Shown here: positions 36,155 through 48,571 of the stretch, in pieces
How the letters are laid out: every line of letters starts with the position of its first letter
Numbering within the stretch: the stretch's first letter is position 1
NCBI RefSeq assembly: GCF_932526225.1
Contig: NC_064038.1
Coordinates: forward strand, 1,302,001 to 1,366,000
DNA: 64,000 bases
DNA from: Nematostella vectensis
Taxonomy: Eukaryota; Cnidaria; Anthozoa; Actiniaria; Edwardsiidae
Direction of reading: 5' to 3'
Translations under genes and position numbers: made by a program
The notes under the pieces: model-generated
Databases searched by the model: none
What the model saw: the letters and a program-made list of their open reading frames with translations, nothing else
What the model was told of the DNA's origin: nothing

Positions 36155-36740
36155 GGGTAGGTTGCGACGCGAAAACACGATGCTTTTCGAAGTGCTCGGC
36201 CATAAGTCTGACATCTAAATCCTGGGATTATTTCAACAATGGGGCTGTGCTTGGGATATCCAAATTTAACGCAACTTTTATGAATTTCTTGTGCTAAATG
36301 CACAAGTTTTATCTACTTGCCCATACAGGTCTTGTCGAGTTTTTAATATTATCATTATTTTTTCAAGGCGTCGATTGCAAAAAGCTTGGTTTTTGTCAGT
36401 CATACCCTCCAAGTATTAAATGTTTATGGATTGTAAGTCGATTTGACAATCTTGGGTAAGTGCCGCTGTCAGCAAGGTTTGGAAATTGCCGATGGGATAT
36501 AAGTATGCCTTGTCGAAAGTGGCAAAGTACGCCTGCCCTCGGGTATCATCTACATCACAATCCGTCAATGACAGAAAATGGAAGATAACCCTTTCGGTTA
36601 TCATCGAAAAAATAAAAACAGCCTCAAGGGATATAACTAGTTGACGCTACACTTGACTTAAAGTGGAACCCTCGAGATAAGAAAATGTCCATCGACAGAG
36701 TGACCCGCCATATTACAACATCACTCTGAATCGGGCGCTC

Positions 36741-36859
36741 TGATTGGTCAATGTTCCATGCGTTATTGAAGGCACACGCACTGTGCATCGCTGCGTGTCG
36801 TTGTGTACTTTTTTGTTCATGATACGCAGTGACGCCATTAAGTGCGCATCTATAAAAGG
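36741..36859 (+). promoter_or_regulatory. CCAAT/TATA promoter candidate without an assigned gene
   Basis: An inverted CCAAT (TGATTGGTCA, 36741-36750) is followed ~100 bp later by TATAAAAGG (36851-36859). It could belong to an upstream non-coding exon of the DEG/ENaC gene, 3.4 kb downstream, or to an unannotated transcript. Confidence 0.3.
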
Positions 36860-37920
36860 ACAGATGTTAAACACTTGCTTGTTGACACTAAGCAGCTAGC
36901 AGATTCTGTTATTAATCTAGCCAGGCCACAGACCCAGGTCCCCCTTCCTTCCCCCTACCACCCCCCCCCCCCCCCCCCGGGGGCTTTCGGGGAGGGGTTT
37001 TGTTAAAATACAGAGGACAAAACGCACACATGCACACAAACACACCATAATTTACCTCCCAGCAGCGTTTGTTTGAAATAGGTGTATTGGTTGGTAAGCT
37101 ACGAAATACAGCTCTTTTTGTGAGGTTATTTAAGGGATGTTTTACTGAAAGATGTACGTGCTCGAGAGAAGTGCGTTCGCTAAAGAAAAAGAATTCGGTT
37201 TTAAAGTCCGCATAAACCAAGGGGAGGCCGAAGTAGGGACAACCAAATACATTTTCACAACGAGGAAGAATGGGGTTGAGCAATATGCCCCTTCGAGTAA
37301 TTTTTGAGCCTTCCACCTCCACTTTAGACCCAACTTGCGGGACAATGTTTTTTTAATATCCCATCGTTATTTTAAAATACGATTTTCCGTGTATTATTTG
37401 AGACTGCTCTGTTTCAGTTGTAAGATCGATGAAATTCACCGTGATTCAAGCGGATTTTGATTCACTGCTGAGACGAACATCTCATTGTATAGAGTTTAAT
37501 AGCTTACGAAACCACTCCTAACGCAAGTCGGACTGACGGGCTTGAGTAATGAACCAATCAAATTCCCATTTTGTGGACAATAATACACTGATAACGCCTG
37601 ATAACGCCAAACTATTGTTGGCTTTTTCCGCTTGACGAATCGCAATAAATAAAGGAGTGCACATGACTCGTATGCATAATTCAGGTTGACTACATTATTC
37701 GCTATTTCTGTTAGCAGACAAAAGCAAACACTAAGCGCTTGAACGAGCTCTTTTTCCTATCTAGCGACAGGTGACAAAACACTATTCACGCGGTTATGCA
37801 ACCTTTCAAAAATAAATATTGACATGAAATCCTAAAAACTTGTTTTTCAAACTTGATACAAATTGTGGCGAAGAGTTCGAAAGAAGGTAAGAAACGTATA
37901 ACAATATAGTTAATGTTTGC

Positions 37921-38008
37921 GGGCGTAAATATGTTTTGGGCCCGACTCGAGCTCATTTTAGCCCGAACGCAGCGAGCGCTGAGAAGGGCCCAAAACATAT
38001 TTACGCCC
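37921..38008. repeat. Perfect 23 bp inverted repeat with 42 bp spacer
   Basis: GGGCGTAAATATGTTTTGGG and its complement flank a GC-rich loop. It is a short palindromic element or hairpin. Confidence 0.8.
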
Positions 38009-38417
38009 AAGAACATCATCTACATTACTATTATTATAACTTTGGCGAGCATTAAGCGCAAAAACAAAAATAATATCGGAAAACGCAGATGACTCGCGTG
38101 ATATTTATTCATTGAAAGTTGTTATAACATAATTAATAAATACAGCTTCAATTCACTTTACAAACGTTGCCAAATGTACACGTGTTTAAGGTTCTTTTTG
38201 TAAACGAAACAACTGTTTCATAATATAGAAAGTTTAATGGGATGTCACTTGTAGGAATTAAAATTTATTGTGCAATTGGAAAAGTGACAATTTGGCATGA
38301 CAACCTTTGCAGAAGTATAATTCGGTCGAGGATGAAAAACTTATATTAACTTCCCCGCCTGCCCTAGATAAACTGCCTTGTTTGCAATCATTACTGTTTT
38401 CCATCTCAATGGTTTCA

Positions 38418-38678
38418 CTAGAAGCAAAAGGCACTCGGCGAGAGGTCCTTCTTGTCTTTTGTTTTGACTTCAGCATAGAAACGGCGTAAAATGCCTCCAA
38501 GATCCGAGGAGCTGATACTGTGAAAATCACATTCAACACTTCGCTTCGTGTACCACTCGGTGAACTTTTTCATCGCCCAAGATGTTTTTTTTTCTAGTAT
38601 TTTGGGAACAGAGTCTTCTTCCATTTTTTTAAGCTCCTCCTCATCGAGCTGAGAAGATTGTGAGTCGTGTTCAGCCAT
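38418..38678 (-). pseudogene. Crypton-like / ZMYM-type N-terminal domain, truncated
   Basis: A single-exon frame from ATG at 38678 gives MAEHDSQSSQLDEEELKKME, then SWAMKKFTEWYTKR, SDLGGILRRFYAEVKTKDKK and DLSPSAF, and stops at once. The W-x(5)-F-x(2)-W pattern, an L-x(3)-L-x(2)-FYAEV block and a SPS motif resemble the N-terminal part of Crypton-derived tyrosine-recombinase proteins (KIAA1958/ZMYM/QRICH1 group). The rest of the domain and the whole catalytic part are missing, so it is a dead fragment or a short host-captured gene. The assignment is from memory of the pattern. Confidence 0.55.
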
Positions 38679-39200
38679 GTTTTCCTGTTTTTTATTTGGT
38701 AGTTGTCAAAACACAACCAAACACGGCAAGTGATGCGACCACAGGTAGCCCAGGCAATGATTGCTTGTTCGTAGCTCGGAATTCGGCTGTTCTGAGAGGG
38801 GACGAGTAAAGCGTTTTTTGTGTGAAATGTTGTCGATAAAATTGCCTAAAAACTAAGAAGATGCCTTGTAGTTGTCAAATTCACGTGTAATACACGATTT
38901 GGGTTTTCTTAACGGAATTTATGACTTCTCTCTCCCTACTAAGGAAAGAAACAAGGTTGGAGGCGCCATTTTCGGTAACACTCAAATACCAGCGAAATTC
39001 GAGAGGAAAAAACAACAAACAAAATATTTTTATCTCGCAGACCTATGCCAGGGTACACAAATAACTTCGTCATGTGTTATGACCATACCACTGTAATTCA
39101 GTATCACCTGCGATAGTGGTAGTTGAAATGAACTATTATTATTATAAACATCTCAAATGTAGAGGGGTTTAATAAGCTTGTCAAGTTAAAAAATCACTTT
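38679..39200. other. Intergenic, no gene recognised
   Basis: It holds a CACAGGTAGCCCAGGCAATG match (38742-38761) to the tandem repeat at 22893. Nothing coding is supported. Confidence 0.4.
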
Positions 39201-39215
39201 GAGTTGCATTTATTA

Positions 39216-40190
39216 AGGGGGTGAAGAGTGGAGGTACATATGCCGTGCATGTATTAAGGGGGTGAAGAGTGGAGGGATATATGCCGTGCATTTATTAAGA
39301 GGGTGAAGAGTGGAGTGATATATGCCGTACATGTATTAATTAAAGGGGTGAAGAGTGGATGGATATATGCCGTGCATGTATTAAGAGGTAGAAGAGTGGA
39401 GGGATATATGTCGTGCATGTATTAAGGGGGTGAAGAGTTGAGGGATATATGCCGTGCATGTATTAAGGGGGTGAAGAGTAGAGGGATATATGCCGTGCAT
39501 GTATTGGGGGGGGGGGGGGGGTAAAGACTGGAGGTGCATATGCCGTGCATGTATTGGGGGGTTAAGACTGGAGGTACATATGCCGTGCATGTATTAAGGG
39601 GGTGAAGAGTGGAGGGATATATGCCGTGCATGTATTAATTAAGGGGGTGAAGAGTGGAGGGATATATGTCGTGCATGTATTAAGGGGGTGAAGAGTGGAG
39701 GGATATATGCCGTGCATGTATTAAGAGGTAGAAATGTGGAGGGATATATGTCGTGCATGTATTAAGGGGGTGAAGAGATATATGCCGTGCATGTATTAAG
39801 GGGGTGAAGAGTAGAGGGATATATGCCGTGCATGTATTGGGGGTAAAGACTGGAGGTACATATGCCGTGCATGTATTGGGGGGTTAAGACTGGAGGTACA
39901 TATGCCGTGCATGTATTAAGGAGGTAAAGAGTGGAGGGATATATGCCGTGCATGTATTAATTAAGGGGGTGAAGAGTGGAGGGATATATGCCGTGCATGT
40001 ATTAAGGGGGTGAAGAGTGGAGGGATATATGCCGTGCATGTATTAAGGGGGTGAAGAGTAGAGGGATATATGCCGTGCATGTATTAAGGGGGTGAAGAGT
40101 AGAGGGATATATGCCGTGCATGTATTAAGGGGGTGAAGACTGGAGGTACATATGCCGTGCATGTTTTAAGGGGGTGAAGAGTGGAGGGAT
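39216..40190. repeat. Minisatellite, ~41 bp unit, about 24 copies
   Basis: The unit contains GGGGTGAAGAGTGGAGGGAT and ATATGCCGTGCATGTATTAA. The array ends ~60 bp before the DEG/ENaC start codon, so it lies in the promoter/leader or in a 5' UTR intron (an acceptor-like TATTATCATCAG ends at 40249). Confidence 0.95.
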
Positions 40191-40254
40191 ATCTGCCGTC
40201 TCGATAAAGACTCATATTTGCCCGCAGTCTCAGCTTATATTATCATCAGGTGAG

Positions 40255-42194
40255 ATGGATTCACATTCCAACGAGACCAAGAAAGGAGAAAAGGACCAGA
40301 CCAGGTGCCAGTCGTTCACTGCTCTTTTGCGGGAATTCTGTGGTTATACGTCCTTCGGAGGACTGGGTCGAGTGACTGACTCGCCTTACCTGTTATTCCG
40401 GATCACCTGGTTTTTCTTATTTGTGGGAGCGGTGGCTTACGCAAGCACACAGCTTTATTCTCTTTATGAGAAATATCAAGACCGCCCAGTCAACACGGTC
40501 ATCTCACTCAAACACAGCGAGGTAACATGGCACATTGGAATGAGAACATACCGTGATTGCTGCGCCTTTAAAAAAGCGCCTTCCCCGATTAAGTACCTCG
40601 ACTAAGACGAACGAATATATGAACAAGCGCCGCCTTTCCCGGAATAAGCAATGCATAATAGACAAACAAATAATAACAACCGTCCCTAGATCATGCGCGT
40701 GTACAGGCAGCAAGCGCCCCCTCCTGGTCACACAAAAATGGGTTCTAAAGGAGCTTCACAAATACTTTCCGTTTTAGTATGATAGACATTACAAAGGCGT
40801 CTAACCCTTCCCTGCTAGCAGAGCGTTTTCCGTGTCGCGACTCTGTTCTTTCGCGTTTTTGTTAAACGAGACGCGAAAGAACAGACGCGACAAAGATAAG
40901 TGTACTGATGAAAAAAAAAAAAAAAACAGGAAAAAGCTCTGATAGCAGGGTACTCTAACCCATCAGCGAATCATTATTTTTGCGAGAAATATTTTTAAGA
41001 TAAGCAGATATCTGTTTTCGTTCCATTCCAGAAGCTCTCATTTCCGAGTGTGGCCGTCTGCAATTTCAACATCCTTCGACAGTCTGTAATGCAAGATACG
41101 CTGAGCAATGTTCTTAGTAAGGATACCAGTACAGCTCACATTGCACGGGACGGGGGGGGGGGGTCCGGAGGGTGGGGAAAGGGCGGGGCCCAATTAAAAC
41201 CCAATACCAGAGCACAAAAATTACCAGTTCTGAGAAAGGGAATGTGTGATGGAGAAGTTGCGTTCCCCCTAAACACCTTTTTTGGGTGCGCATTTCATCA
41301 ATGAAGACAGGAACTTCTGTCTATAGGATTCAAAAAGCCAATGCCAAACAAAATCCCCCCCCCACACACACACTCTCCCCTTTATTGCCATTGGGTCAAC
41401 TGAATTATTTATGTTTTTCGCAAGAGTCGATGCATAATAAATAGCAGGAGTAGGATAATTACAGCGCGACCAGTAAATCCGTGAACACCGGAAATATTAT
41501 AGAATGTCTGTTCCGACCAATCACTCGCAAGGTATTCACACAGTCAACTAGAAACATGTCTCAACAAGTCTCAGTCTCAGACAATAAACGTAACACACAT
41601 ATTTCTAGGTGTTCACGGTTTTAATGGTTGCGTTGTTAAACAACATCGCGTATTTGGGCTTTGGGCGCAATCTTTAATTCTTCTCTACCATCATACCATA
41701 CAGTCACACAGGTATCCCTGATAACAATAAAAAACTAATAATTAAAGTTATTCACAAGACATTTCATATTTTATAAAACTTTAGTAAATACTACCTTTGT
41801 GCTTGGTTCTAGATATGGTAAAGGAACAGACGCCGCGGTGTGTACGACTGCGGAATTGCTCCACAACCTCACATAACGTCAGTACCACCTCGTCCCCCCG
41901 CCCGGAGGATTCCGACCCAGAGGTCACCAAGGAACTCGAAGAAATGGGTTTTGAAAACCCTGAACAGTTATCAGATGAATATCGATTAGAGGAGTTGGTA
42001 TCGATTACGATTGCTAAGCTTTCACCATCGGACTTGAAGCCAATGGGTCACCAGTTTGACGATATGGTTTATAAGTGTACATGGAGAGGCGTAGACTGCA
42101 AGTAGGTAACCGAACACTGTAACTAGTGTTGCTATAGCAAATACATCATCCTTATCATTATAAGAATCGCCATGATTGTCCTTACCGTCATCAT

Positions 42195-42225
<31 letters not shown>

Positions 42226-45200
42226 GTCATCATCAAAACCCGCTACAGCGTGTTGGCTTCTAACCGGTTGGCATCCCGCTACAGGAGCTTGAGGACCATA
42301 GTATACTATAGGAGCTTGAAGGTTCTCAACCCAAGGTAATTTGTTGACGCTGAACCTGCTACAGCGGATTGGCTTCTAACCGGTTGGTCATCTCGCTACA
42401 GCGGCTTGTTTTTTTGCCATTTTTAAGCTGGTAAGCCTGATTATACCCAGAACTTCCATTACCGCCATTGTCATCATCAGTATCATCGTTATCATAAGTG
42501 CCATTATATTGTTATTTGTGATTGATACTATACTTGTTGTTATTGTTATTTCGTTTATCATCGTTTCAAATTTCAGAGCAAATTACACACAGGGAAAATA
42601 CTGGACCAGCTTTTGGCATTACCGTTTTGGGAACTGCTTTGTCTTTAACCCGTCAATCGGCTGGAACCGGAACACTCGGTCCAGGCTCCACATTTATCGC
42701 ACGGGGCCTCTGAATGGTAAGAAGCACAGAGTTTACAGAACAATGTTGTCAGACACACTTTGCTTTTGCTTTTATTTAAAGTTAAATGACAAATTTTATA
42801 AGAAAATCCCGAAATAATTATTTCAAAACATACTTTTATACTGCGTATACTTAGTATGATCCATGGTTTGATCTCGGGTTTAATCTTGCTTTTGATCGTT
42901 GGTTTGATCCTGGGTTTGATCTCGGGTTTGATGCTGGGTTTGATAATGAGTTTGATCTTGAGTTTCATAATGAGTTTGATCTTGGTTTTGGTTTTCAAAC
43001 TCGGTTCAATCCTGAATTTTATCTTGGTTTGATACTGTGATACCACTGTATACTAATGTCTATCATATGCCCATCACCGTCACCGGCATGTAAGGTCTAC
43101 AACTGCAGCTCAATATCCAACAAGAGGAGTACATCGATCAGATCACTAAGAGGGCGGGGGCAATGATCCAGGTTTTCCCCTTTGGCCAAATGCCGTTTCC
43201 GGAGGAAAGAGGAACTCTAGTCGCACCGGGATTTTCGACAGACATAGGATTGGAAAAGGTGAGAAAAGGGCAAGTTGACGATATTCTGAGCAGTGTGCTA
43301 TCTCCCTATCAGCATGCGCCGGTTAGACAAGAGCAGTGTGCTATCTCCCTATCAGCATGCGCCGGTTAGACAAGAGCAGTGTGCTATCTCCCTATCACCA
43401 TGCGCCGGTTAGACAAGAGCAGTGTGCTATCTCCCTATGACAAAGCGCGGGTTAGACAAGAGCAGTGTGCTATCTCCCTATGACCATGCGCCGGTTAGAC
43501 AAAAGCAGTGTGCTATCTCCCTATGACCATGCGCGGGTTAGACAAGAGCAGTGTGCTATCTCCCTATGACAAAGCGCGGGTTAGACAAGAGCAGTGTGCT
43601 ATCTCCCTATGACCATGCGCCGGTTAGACAAGAGCAGTGTGCTATCTCCCTATGACAAAGCGCGGGTTAGACAAGAGCAGTGTGCTATCTCCCTATGACC
43701 ATGCGCCGGTTAGACAAGAGCAGTGTGCTATCTCCCTATGACAAAGCGCGGGTTAGACAAGAGCAGTGTGCTATCTCCCTATGACCATGCGCCGGTTAGA
43801 CAAGAGAAGTGTGCTATCTCCCTATGACAAAGCGCGGGTTAGACAAGAGCAGTGTGCTATCTCCCTATGACCATGCGCGGGTTAGACAAGAGCAGTGTGC
43901 TATCTCCCTATGGTTAGACAAGAGCAGTGTGCTATCTCCCTATGGTTAGACAAGAGCAGTGTGCTATCTCCCTATGACCATGCGCCGGTTAGACAAGAGC
44001 AGTGTGCTATCTCCCTATGACCATGCGCGGGTTAGACAAGAGCAGTGTGCTATCTCCCTATGACCATGCGCTGGTTAGACAAGAGCAGTGTGCTATCTCC
44101 CTATGACCATGCGCCGGTTAGACAAGAGCAGTGTGCTATCTCCCTATGACCATGCGCCGGTTAGACAAGAGCAGTGTGCTATCTCCCTATGACCGTGCGC
44201 CGGTTAGACAAGAGCAGTGTGCTATCTCCCTATGACCGTGCGCCGGTTAGACAAGAGCAGTGTGCTATCTCCCTATGACCGTGCGCCGGTTAGACAAGAG
44301 CAGTGTGCTATCTCCCTATGACCGTGCGCCGGTCAGACAAGAGCAGTGTGCTATCTCCCTATGACCGTGCGCCGGTTAGACAAGAGCAGTGTGCTATCTC
44401 CCTATGACCGTGCGCCGGTTAGACAAGAGCAGTGTGCTATCTCCCTATGACCGTGCGCCGGTTAGACAAGAGCAGTGTGCTATCTCCCTATGACCGTGCG
44501 CCGGTTAGACAAAAGCAGTGTGCTATCTCCCTATGACCGTGCGCCGGTCAGACAAGAGCAGTGTGCTATCTCCCTATGACCGTGCGCCGGTTAGACAAGA
44601 GCAGTGTGCTATCTCCCTATGACCGTGCGCCGGTCAGACAAGAGCAGTGTGCTACGCAGGCTTAATTTGCATACCCTCCCTACTTCAGCAAATTTTATCT
44701 ACATAACACTCAAAGATAAAAACTCGTGATTAATGGTAGACGGCTGTGACTATCTTCTGTTTATAACACACAGATGGACATTAAGAGAGTCGATCCTCAT
44801 AACAACGGAAGCTGTGTTACCGACGAGGCGTCCATAAATACAGAAAACATATTTAAACAGAAATTTAACACGTCGTACTCAAAAACGGTTAGTGCTTCAC
44901 AGAGATTGATTAAACTTACCTGGCCACCTGGTGACTGATTTCAAACTTGTTTATTAGCAAAGGTTTATTCAAGAAAATAGTTAGCAAACAAATTATTAAT
45001 CATGATTAATGATTAATTGTCGGGAAAATTCCATGTAATATTTTTTCATTGCTAAATCCCGATAAATCGAACTTCTAATAAAAAGGTTTCATTTTTCTTT
45101 GAAGAGTACATTTCTTTGTTCGGAGAAGCAGCCAGGATTTTTAATTATCTCTCTCTCTCTTTTTTCTTATCTGTATTTCAATTGATATCCTATACGTTAC

Positions 45201-48200
45201 TGCTAGAAGGGGGACCTACTAGGAGGTGGCCTGGGCCCCTGACCCCCCCCCCCTGACAACTTCCCTGTTTTATCCTATAGATTCCCACTAATGACTAGCA
45301 CCATAGGAGGGTTGATTATTTGGGATTCTGTGGATTATACGGTGATTAAAATCTATGAAATTTCTACAAATAAATTTACTTTCATTTTTGAATGAAACAA
45401 TAACAACAAGTTTTTAATTTGACATTTCCAGGCATGCGTACTCTCGTGCCTGGCGTATCACCAGATGCATGAATGCAAATGCATGGAATACCGCTTTCCC
45501 ACCGACAGCGTCTGCGACACTTTGAACAGCACGATAGGTGAGTCAGTCTGTGACACTTCGAACAGCACGATAGGTGAGTCAGTCTGTGACACTTCGAACA
45601 GCACGATAGGTGAGTCAGTCTGACACTTTGAATAGCACGATAGGTGAGTCAGTCTGTAACAGCTTGAATAGCACGATAGGTGAGTCAGTCTGACACTTTG
45701 AACAGCACGATATGTGAGTCAGTCTGTGACACTTTGAACAGCACGATATGTGAGTCAGTCTTTGACGCTTTGAATAGCATGATATGTGAGTCAGTCTTTG
45801 ACACTTTGAACAGCACGATAGGTGAGTCAGTCTGACGCTTTAAACAGCACGATAGGTGAGTCATTCTGACGCTTTGAACAGCACGGTAGTTGAGTCAGTC
45901 TGTGACACTTTGAACAGCACGATAGGTGAGTCAGTCTGACGCTTTGAACAGCACGGTAGTTGAGTCAGTCTGTGACGCTTTGAACAGCACGATAGGTGAG
46001 TCAGTCTGACACTTTGAATAGCACGATAGGTGAGTCAGTCTGTGACACTTTGAACAGCACGATAGGTGAGTCCGTCTGACACTTTGAACAGCACGATATG
46101 TGAGTCGTGTATTTTCCAACAAAAAACTTTTTCGTTATGAAGAATGAGGGCCTTACAGTACAATGGGAATTAAAACAGAGCGACTGCGCTACCAAGGGTC
46201 CCTGTAGGTGTAGGAATGGAGAGGTGGCTAAACAGAGAAGGTTGAGGAGGACTTTTGGTACTTTTTAGTTCTTTTAAAGGGCTTATTGTAGTAAAAGGGC
46301 TTTTTGTAGTAAAAGGGCTTATTGTAGTAGGTCTTAAAGGGCTTATTGTAGTAAAAGGGCTTATTGTAGTAGGTCTTAAAGGGCTTATTGTAGTAAAAGG
46401 GCTTTTTGTAGTAGGTCTTAAAGGGCTTATTGTAGTAAAAGGGCTTATTGTAGTAAAAGGGCTTATTGTAGTAGGTCTTTGAGCCAATTCCTGACCCGAA
46501 GACATCGCCCTTGCTACACATAGTCACGTGCCATCCTTTTGGGTTTCCTGTTGCTAATAATTGGGATAACACAAGGGGCCCTGAACCACAGGATACCCGT
46601 ATATTGCTTAAGAGGCTGCACAGGATACCCGTATATTGCTAAGAGGCTGGTTGTTTTTAATTGAGATATATGGTATTTCTCTGTTTTAGTCGAGTGCTTG
46701 GCAAAAGTGAAATTTAAACTGAGTAGGAATGAGTTGGGATGCTCAACCGCCTGTGGACCAGCTTGCAGGTATTGTACCACATTTATTGTGTTTAAAAATA
46801 GTGCAAATTAGTAATGATTGTAAACTTTGCTTTTGTCGGGGAAAATGACACCAGCAGACAGAAATTTATTTAGCGCTTACGAATTAACAAGAAAGTTTGA
46901 GTGTCCGAAAGCTCTTATTTTCAATTCATATTTTAGTTTTCTTTCGTCGTTCTCTGACATGATGGCTGTTTTCATTTCTGTGTGTGTTTGCAATGCAAAA
47001 ACTCAATGGTTTCTAAGTGCAGGTTCTCGTTTTGCTTTTCTTTTGTCTCGAGCCGCAGAAACGGATCTAAAAGAGGATTTGTGAGGGCTACAAAGCGCCC
47101 TATGGGAGGCACCTTTAGTTATTCCTGCTGCAACCCCACGGCTTCATGCACTGCCATCTGCCTCTAAAATCCCTGGATCGTTCTTGCAAGAACAGGGCGT
47201 TTAATCAAGAAAGGCACCCTTGACAAAATTATCAAAACCTTTTTGTCAAAAGACTACTAAGTTGAGGGCAAAAAAGGAAAGCGACGAAGCAATTTTTATG
47301 TAGGTGTTTATTATTTCTACAGAGAGGAGGCATATCGACTCACTTCCTCTTTCGCCGTCTGGCCATCTCAGAGATATCAGGTCAGTGAAGGTGTGTTAGG
47401 GTAGTTTTCGGTGTGTTATTTGATAGCGTCGCGTGCCAGTGTGTGGTCACATGGGAATCAACTGGGGTAGGGTTGGTATTGGGTGTGGCGTCGGGTGGAA
47501 TGTGGATGGGAGGGGTCGTGTCGGTAAAAGGAAGGTATAGTTGGGTTGAATGGGGAGTATCGGGTTTTTACATCAGTAGAGGTATTTCGTTTGTTACTCA
47601 TGCAACTTTGTATTGTTACCAGAATTCAATAATTGACAACCTGTTTGATGGAATCTTCAACTACTCGAGAAGCTGGTTTCGGTATGTAAATTAATGTTTA
47701 TGTTAATGTCATCTTTCTTGCAAAAAAACAAATTTCACAACTCAACTGATCTAAGAAAAGCCTAATCACAATCATTTGTTTGACGTAGGGATTTCTTTCT
47801 TTAATTACTTATTTTTAGAGACAACTATCTTGAGGTTAATATATTTTTCAAGGAGCTCAACTATGATTTCATCGAGGAGAGTGTAGCGTACGAGGTAAGC
47901 TTGAGCATTCAGCAATGGCGAGAATACAGGAACCCATAGCACCCATGTTGTTAGGGGTTGGATTGGGCGTGTCCTCTTTTTCAGGTTTACAATGATGATA
48001 AGAAAATGACCAGTATAAGGGCTTAGCCCCCCCCCCCCCCCCATCGCTCTCCAACTCTAGCTCTCCCAGTATGTCGGGACCTGCTATGACCCACATTGTA
48101 TTATATTCATCTTGTTTTTGACAAAGCTAAATAAATGACTGAATATTAAGAAAAATGCCGTTCAGTCGCTACAAGATATATAACCAAATGTACATTTAAA

Positions 48201-48473
48201 CCCATTCAAGTGAGATTTCAATGTCTATCATTTCTCTACTATCAGCTTGTCAATTTTTTATCCGACATCGGAGGACAGTTGGGCCTGTGGGTCGGCGTGT
48301 CCGTGATGACTGGGGCCGAGGTGGTAGAGCTTGCGCTACTCATCTTCTTCAAGGTCTTCTGTCGAAAGCCAAGAAAGGTCACCGTGAATAGCGAAGGGGA
48401 TCCCGAGCCCAATGTGCTGAGCAATTCCCAGTTACAGCTAGAATCTATTGATAACTATAAGTACGCTCCGTAA
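40255..48473 (+). CDS. DEG/ENaC-family sodium channel subunit, complete, 12 exons
   Basis: Exons 40255-40521, 41032-41116, 41813-42101, 42577-42716, 43095-43258, 44774-44887, 45432-45537, 46690-46768, 47323-47380, 47623-47681, 47819-47894 and 48246-48473 keep one frame throughout: 554 residues, the usual family length. Residues 46-70 form TM1 (LLFRITWFFLFVGAVAY). The extracellular part has the family hallmarks FPSVAVCNFN, FGNCFVFN, GLQLQLNI and RAGAMIQVF. A cysteine-rich region follows (CVLSCLAYHQMHECKCMEYR), then CSTACGPAC. TM2 begins at 480 with GGQLGLWVGVSVMTGAEVVE and contains the G-V-S selectivity filter (496-498). The subunit would trimerise in the plasma membrane as an amiloride-type Na+ channel; the gating ligand is unknown. 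Oddity: the cytoplasmic HG gating motif reads GG (residues 35-36). Introns 5 and 7 hold large minisatellites. Confidence 0.93.
42188..42235. repeat. ATC/TCA microsatellite
   Basis: Repeated ATC triplets (CATCATCATCATC) in DEG/ENaC intron 3. A two-copy ~50 bp repeat (GGCTTCTAACCGGTTGG) follows at ~42240-42410. Confidence 0.85.
42858..43038. repeat. Degenerate 12-13 bp tandem repeat
   Basis: Units of the form GGTTTGATCTTG/GGTTTGATCCTG repeat ~14 times in DEG/ENaC intron 4, about 60 bp before exon 5. Confidence 0.85.
43270..44655. repeat. Minisatellite, 43 bp unit, ~32 copies
   Basis: The unit contains GAGCAGTGTGCTATCTCCCT and a GCGCCGGTTAGACAA part. The array starts within ~35 bp of the exon 5 donor. 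Early units alternate ACCATGCGCCGG with ACAAAGCGCGGG; later units are homogenised to ACCGTGCGCCGG, showing local spread of a variant. Confidence 0.97.
45514..46105. repeat. Minisatellite of 33-37 bp units copied from the exon 7/intron 7 border, 17 copies
   Basis: The first unit is the real end of DEG/ENaC exon 7 (GACACTTTGAACAGCACGAT, then AG|GTGAGT). Sixteen further copies of the exon tail plus donor follow. Most keep GTGAGT; a few read TTGAGT or follow GATAT in place of GATAG. The first two extra donors start at 45574 and 45610. Confidence 0.95.
46262..46482. repeat. Minisatellite, 18/24 bp composite unit
   Basis: AAAGGGCTTATTGTAGTA (18 bp) alternates with a longer form carrying GGTCTT. 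It is intronic in the DEG/ENaC gene. Open frames on both strands are repeat artefacts. Confidence 0.9.
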
Positions 48474-48571
48474 GATTTAATTGTCGCTTGCACATTAGCA
48501 CGTAAACCATTCATACATATTTCCATATTTTTAGGAAAAACACAGCACATTTTCTCTCAGCCCTAGTATCA

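Larger units (their letters stand above)
36160..38417. other. Intergenic between the WAP and Crypton-like regions
   Basis: The stretch contains the CCAAT/TATA pair, a C homopolymer at ~36961-36978 and the hairpin at 37921-38008. No exon is supported; the 136-codon - strand frame at 36912-37322 ends in a homopolymer-derived glycine run and looks fortuitous. Confidence 0.4.

Noticed and set aside
35826-36155. 109-codon + strand frame
   Set aside because: The - strand of the same bases carries the WAP signal-peptide exon and its leader, which explains the open frame.
36912-37322. 136-codon - strand frame ending in a glycine run
   Set aside because: The glycine tail is a homopolymer; no domain, splice or promoter support.
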